The position numbers and the translations under genes are program-made. DNA of 17,124 bases from an uncultured Verrucomicrobiota bacterium (GTDB lineage Bacteria; Verrucomicrobiota; Verrucomicrobiia; Chthoniobacterales; SZAS-18): positions 1-17,124 of the forward strand of contig CALMVM010000377.1 in the NCBI GenBank assembly GCA_937873255.1. Direction: 5' to 3'. The stretch's first letter is position 1; the number at the start of each line of letters is the position of its first letter. Below, piece by piece: positions 13,539 through 17,124 of the stretch. The notes below the pieces were generated by a model, which worked only from the letters and a program-made list of their open reading frames with translations, was not told the origin of the DNA and ran no database searches.

Positions 13539-16136
13539 ATGACGATTTCCCCCCTGTCGTCCGCCTGCCCATTCCTGTCTCCCCGCGCCGTTCGCCGATG
13601 CTCTGGCTGGCTGGCGGTTCCGGCGTTTCTGCTGGCGGCGGCGACCGCCCCGGCCCGGAGTCCGGACCGCCTGCGCCCCCCGGCGGTGCCGCTGGTCGTG
13701 TCCGATCCGATGCTGAGCGTGTGGTCGGAGGCCGACCGGCTCACCGACGACGCCACGCGCCACTGGACGCACCACGAGCAGGCCCTCGTCAGCCTGTTGC
13801 GCGTGGACGGCAAGGCGTACCGGCTCATGGGCAACTCCCCCGCCGCCGTGCCCCCGCTGCCGCAGACCGGGCTGCTGGTGACGCCCACCCGTTCGATCTA
13901 CGAGTTCGAGGGCGCGGGGCTGCACCTCACCCTGACGTTCATGACGCCCGCCCTGCCGGACGACCTCGACGTGCTCACCCGCCCGGTGACTTACCTGACG
14001 TGGACGGTTCGCTCGGTCGACGGAGCGGAACACACCGTGTCGATCTACGACGGCACCAGTTCGCAACTCGCCGTCAACAAACCCGCGCAACCGGTGGAAT
14101 GGGCGCGCGAAACGATGGGGCCGTTGACCGCCTTGCGCGTCGGCACCGCCGAACAGCGCGTGCTCGGACAGGCCGGGGACGACGCGCGCATCGACTGGGG
14201 CTACGCCTACGCCGTGGCCCCGAGCGCCGACGCGAAGGCCGCCGCCGGTTCACACGATGCGCTGATGGCCGGGTTCGTCCAGAGCGGCACGCTGCCCGCG
14301 CAGGACGACGCCCGGATGCCGCGCGCCACGACCGACGCGCAGCCGGTGCTGGTGTTCGTGTTCGATCTGGGCCGGGTGAAGGGCGGCGCGGCGGTGTCGC
14401 GTCACCTGATGGTCGGCTACGACGAGATCGACGCCATCAAGTTCTTCCGCAAGCCGCTCAAGCCCTATTGGAACCGCCACGGCCTGACGCCCGCCGGGCT
14501 GTTCCAGGCAGCGGAGAAGGATTACCCGGCGTTGACCGGGCGTTGCGAGGCGTTCGACGAGGCGTTGATCGCCGACGCGGTGCGGGCGGGCGGGGAGAAC
14601 TACGGCAAGATCTGCGCGCTGGCCTATCGGCAATGTCTGGGCGGCCATGGCATCGCCGCCGACACCAACGGGCAGCCGCTCATGTTCACCAAGGAAAACA
14701 CCAGTGACGGCGACATTGCCACCACCGACGTGATCTTCCCCGGCGACCCGATGCTGCTGCTGCTCAATCCGACGCTCGCCAAGGCGACGCTCGTGCCGCT
14801 GCTGGCGTATGCCGCGAGCGACCACTGGAAGTTTCCCAACGCGCCGCACGATCTCGGCACGTACCCCGTCGCGCACGGCACGGACGATGGCGGCGAACAG
14901 ATGCCCGTCGAGGAAAGCGGCAATCTGCTGCTCCTCTGCGACGCGATCTGCCAGATCGACGGCAACACGAAGTTCGTGGACACGTGGTGGCCGCAGTTGA
15001 CGCAATGGACGGCGTATCTGGAGCAGTTCGGCCTCGACCCGGGCAACCAGCTTTGCACGGATGATTTCATGGGCCACCTCGCGCACAACGCGAACCTCTC
15101 GCTCAAAGCCATCCTGGCGCTCGCGGCCTACGGCGACATGTGCCGGATCAAGGGAGACACGGCCAACGCCCAACGCTACGCCAGGCTCGCGCGGGAGGAC
15201 GCGGCGAATTGGGTCAAGGTCGCGGACGCGGGCGACCACTCGCTGCTGGCCTTCGACAAGCCCGGCACCTGGAGCCAGAAGTACAACCTCGTGTGGGACC
15301 GGATCCTGCGGCTGAACGTGTTCCCCGCCGAGGTCGCGGCGAAGGAGACGGCGTTTTATAAAAGCGTGCTCCAGCCTTACGGGTTGCCGCTGGATTCGCG
15401 CACGAAGCTGACCAAGACCGACTGGACGGTCTGGAGCGCGACGCTGGCGGAGCGGCAGGAGGATTTCGAGACCCTCATCGCGCCCATCGTCAACTACCTG
15501 GACCACACCACGGCACGCGTGCCGTTCGCGGATTCGTACAAGACGGACGAGGTCGGCAGCAAGGGGATGCACTCGCGGCCGGTGATCGGGGGCGTGTTCA
15601 TCAAGCTGCTCGCCGACCGCGCGCTCTGGGCCAAGTGGGCGGGCATGGACAAGGCGAAGGCGGCCGACTGGGCGCTGTTGCCCGCTTCGCCGAAGATCGT
15701 GGACGTGATCCCGACGGCCAGGACCAGTCCGCAGATGTGGCGCTACACGACGGACGCGCCGCCCGAGGGCTGGAACGCGCCGGGCTTCGACGACAAGGCG
15801 TGGAAGGAAGGGAAATCCGCGTTCGGCAAGAGCGTGCCGCACCACACGGAATGGAGCACCGCCGACATCTGGATTCGCCGGACGTGGACACTGCCGCAGG
15901 GAAATTTCGGGCACCTGGGGCTGAACATCTTCCACGACGAGGACATCGAGGTGTACGTCGACGGCGTGCTCGCGGCGAAGGAGCCGGGGTACATCACGGC
16001 CTACGACGTGTTCGAGATCAAACCGGAGGCGTTGGCCCTGCTCAAGCCGGGAGCCACGGTCACGGTCGCCGCCCATTGCCACCAGACCGTGGGCGGACAG
16101 GGCATCGACATCGGACTGGTGGATGTGACGGAATGA
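13539..16136 (+). CDS. Secreted glutaminase-A-like protein (DUF4964/DUF5127/DUF4965/DUF1793)
   Basis: 865 residues. Signal peptide about 1-41 (RRCSGWLAVPAFLLAAATAP). Then a DUF4964-like start (RPPAVPLVVSDPMLSVWSEA), a beta-rich DUF5127-like region to about 340, and a DUF4965-like part with NYGKICALAYRQCLGGHGIA (about 354) and FTKENTSDGDIATTDVIFPG (about 384). The alpha-helical DUF1793-like barrel follows, with LCTDDFMGHLAHNANLSLKA (about 505) and KPGTWSQKYNLVWDRI (about 575). A C-terminal jelly-roll (about 730-865: WNAPGFDDKAWKEGKSAFG, DIEVYVDGVLAAKEPGY) resembles the sugar-binding modules of large glycosidases. Fungal relatives hydrolyse L-glutamine. The substrate of bacterial members is not settled, and their usual neighbourhood with polymer-degrading enzymes makes a glycan or peptide substrate plausible. 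Divergent from the PA14-like gene. Its TGA overlaps the next ATG (ATGA), implying translational coupling. Confidence 0.85.
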   Translation: MTISPLSSACPFLSPRAVRRCSGWLAVPAFLLAAATAPARSPDRLRPPAVPLVVSDPMLSVWSEADRLTDDATRHWTHHEQALVSLLRVDGKAYRLMGNSPAAVPPLPQTGLLVTPTRSIYEFEGAGLHLTLTFMTPALPDDLDVLTRPVTYLTWTVRSVDGAEHTVSIYDGTSSQLAVNKPAQPVEWARETMGPLTALRVGTAEQRVLGQAGDDARIDWGYAYAVAPSADAKAAAGSHDALMAGFVQSGTLPAQDDARMPRATTDAQPVLVFVFDLGRVKGGAAVSRHLMVGYDEIDAIKFFRKPLKPYWNRHGLTPAGLFQAAEKDYPALTGRCEAFDEALIADAVRAGGENYGKICALAYRQCLGGHGIAADTNGQPLMFTKENTSDGDIATTDVIFPGDPMLLLLNPTLAKATLVPLLAYAASDHWKFPNAPHDLGTYPVAHGTDDGGEQMPVEESGNLLLLCDAICQIDGNTKFVDTWWPQLTQWTAYLEQFGLDPGNQLCTDDFMGHLAHNANLSLKAILALAAYGDMCRIKGDTANAQRYARLAREDAANWVKVADAGDHSLLAFDKPGTWSQKYNLVWDRILRLNVFPAEVAAKETAFYKSVLQPYGLPLDSRTKLTKTDWTVWSATLAERQEDFETLIAPIVNYLDHTTARVPFADSYKTDEVGSKGMHSRPVIGGVFIKLLADRALWAKWAGMDKAKAADWALLPASPKIVDVIPTARTSPQMWRYTTDAPPEGWNAPGFDDKAWKEGKSAFGKSVPHHTEWSTADIWIRRTWTLPQGNFGHLGLNIFHDEDIEVYVDGVLAAKEPGYITAYDVFEIKPEALALLKPGATVTVAAHCHQTVGGQGIDIGLVDVTE

Positions 16137-17124
16137 ACCGCCGTCCCCACGCGCCTTTTTGCTGCCGGGATGAAGCGATTTCTCCCGCCCGGCGAGGCGT
16201 CGGTGCGATCATTCGAGGCGCGCGTTGGCTCCGCTTCGGCGGTTGGCTTTGCGTGCTGCTGCCGATCCTGTTCGTCCGGGCCACGGTCGCGGCCGAAGAC
16301 CCGGCGGAAATTCGCTCCTTCATCGAGATGAGCGGCCGGGAACTCGGCGAGCCTGGCCGGCAAGCCGCGGTCTTTCTGGCGACGAACATGCCGGCAGGCG
16401 ACAGAAAGACGCTCACGGCCGGCTTCCTGATGGACAACCTCCGGCTCGCGTGGTCGACCCGCGAGAAATTCCGCTGGGCGAGGGATTTGCCCGGGGAACG
16501 TTTTCTCAACGACGTTTTGCCCTACGCCGTGCTCGACGAGGCGCGGGAGCCCTGGCGCGCGAAAATGCTGCCGGTGGCGGCAGTACGTCAAGCGCCGCTC
16601 CGGGTGGAGTCCGGGGAAACGCGGGTCGTCGAACTGCGCTGGGATCAGTTGGCGACGCCGCCCCCGGCCGGGAACCTGACGAAGGAGGAAGCCGCCACCG
16701 TGCTGAATGAAGCCTGGGCGGAGCGGCGGCGCGCGCAGGCCGATTCCCGCCGGGCCGAGCTGGAGGCAAGGTCCATCGCCATGGGAGATAAAACGATGCG
16801 TTGGTTGGAACGCACTGAAGGCGATAGGCCCGCCGGGGGCTACAGCCTCTGGCTCTCCATGCACGGGGGAGGCGCGGCCCCGCCGGAAGTCAACGACGAC
16901 CAATGGCGAAACCAGATCAAACTCTACCACGCCGACGGGATCTGGGTCGCGCCGCGCGCGCCGACGAACACCTGGAACCTGTGGCACGAGGCCCACATCG
17001 ACCCGATGTTCGACCGGCTCATCGAGGACTTCGTCATGCACCGCGGCGTGAATCCGAACCGCGTGTATCTGCTGGGCTACTCCGCCGGCGGCGACGGGGT
17101 TTACCAGCTCGCGCCGCGCATGGC
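16133..17124 (+). CDS. Secreted alpha/beta hydrolase (esterase-like) with transglutaminase-type N-region, partial
   Basis: Starts in the ATGA overlap with the GtaA-like gene and runs off the right edge (330 codons seen). Residues about 30-54 form a signal peptide (LCVLLPILFVRATVAA). Residues about 60-145 (FIEMSGRELGEPGRQA, FLMDNLRLAWSTREKF, FLNDVLPYAVLDEAREPWR) look like the helical region that normally precedes a transglutaminase core, but no transglutaminase Cys/His core follows. A linker and a charged helix (KEEAATVLNEAWAERRRAQA) lead into an alpha/beta hydrolase. It has LWLSMHGGG (oxyanion-hole region, 239-247), VAPRAPTNTWNLW (272-284) and LLGYSAGGDGVYQLAPRM with nucleophile Ser317. This is a G-x-S-x-G-G pattern of esterase or PHB-depolymerase-like enzymes. 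The catalytic Asp and His would lie beyond the window. Natural fusion or internal deletion cannot be decided here. Confidence 0.78.
   Translation, partial: MNRRPHAPFCCRDEAISPARRGVGAIIRGARWLRFGGWLCVLLPILFVRATVAAEDPAEIRSFIEMSGRELGEPGRQAAVFLATNMPAGDRKTLTAGFLMDNLRLAWSTREKFRWARDLPGERFLNDVLPYAVLDEAREPWRAKMLPVAAVRQAPLRVESGETRVVELRWDQLATPPPAGNLTKEEAATVLNEAWAERRRAQADSRRAELEARSIAMGDKTMRWLERTEGDRPAGGYSLWLSMHGGGAAPPEVNDDQWRNQIKLYHADGIWVAPRAPTNTWNLWHEAHIDPMFDRLIEDFVMHRGVNPNRVYLLGYSAGGDGVYQLAPRM

Noticed and set aside
13376..13888. N-terminal extension of the PA14-like gene
   Set aside because: It would run antisense through the first 350 bp of the divergent GtaA-like gene, including its signal peptide, and has low-complexity content.
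14250..16082. A 610-codon minus-strand open frame opposite the GtaA-like gene
   Set aside because: Arg/Val/Gly-rich composition typical of the antisense of a GC-rich gene. The plus-strand frame has clear family motifs over the same span.
16001..17041. A 346-codon minus-strand open frame at the right end
   Set aside because: Antisense of the alpha/beta hydrolase gene, whose plus-strand frame carries a signal peptide, MHGGG and GYSAGG motifs.

Overview
The window is GC-rich and almost certainly from a member of the Verrucomicrobiota. The main evidence is a complete four-gene 'Verru_Chthon cassette' (families A, B, C and D), which is characteristic of that phylum. Supporting evidence is a PA14-type protein with a TonB-like N-terminus and large secreted carbohydrate or peptide hydrolases with twin-arginine or Sec signals. 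Almost no start codon has a convincing Shine-Dalgarno sequence, so several starts were chosen from signal peptides, prepilin leaders and neighbour spacing. No rRNA, tRNA or CRISPR array is visible.

Layout. (1) 1-705, plus strand: the C-terminal end of a membrane protein, then a HupE/UreJ-like membrane protein. (2) 731-7272, minus strand: a compact operon transcribed B-C-A-D, with gaps of 3, 23 and 30 nt. It encodes four pilin-like proteins. Read against type II secretion, D looks like GspH, B like GspI, C like GspJ and A like GspK. A lacks the +5 Glu, as GspK does, and carries a D-x-x-x-K-x-N-I-N-T-A motif. A good sigma70-like promoter with a 15-bp palindrome over its -35 lies upstream. (3) 7554-9261, plus strand: a heavily decayed gene for a secreted GH127 (DUF1680) beta-L-arabinofuranosidase-like enzyme. 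It has one nonsense codon and about seven frame changes, one of them caused by an exact 11-bp tandem duplication. (4) 9277-11584, minus strand: three small secreted-protein genes. Each is followed by an attC-like recombination site with conserved inverted-repeat architecture, including extrahelical T and G on the plus strand. No integrase gene is in view, so this looks like a CALIN-type integron cassette array. (5) 11647-12186, minus strand: the C-terminal half of an aldose 1-epimerase, N-terminally truncated and fused to the end of the next gene. (6) 12176-13375, minus strand: a membrane-tethered PA14-like protein. (7) 13539-17124, plus strand: a large secreted glutaminase-A-like (DUF4964/5127/4965/1793) protein. 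It overlaps by ATGA a secreted alpha/beta hydrolase that runs off the window.

How it fits together. The right part reads as a decaying and rearranged polymer-degradation locus (GH127, GalM, GtaA-like, esterase-like), with a cassette array sitting exactly between two broken genes. The left part is the phylum-specific pseudopilin operon, presumably a cell-surface or secretion structure of unknown substrate. The most interesting items are the attC array and the reading of the Verru_Chthon cassette as a GspH/I/J/K-type tip complex without its secretion machine.
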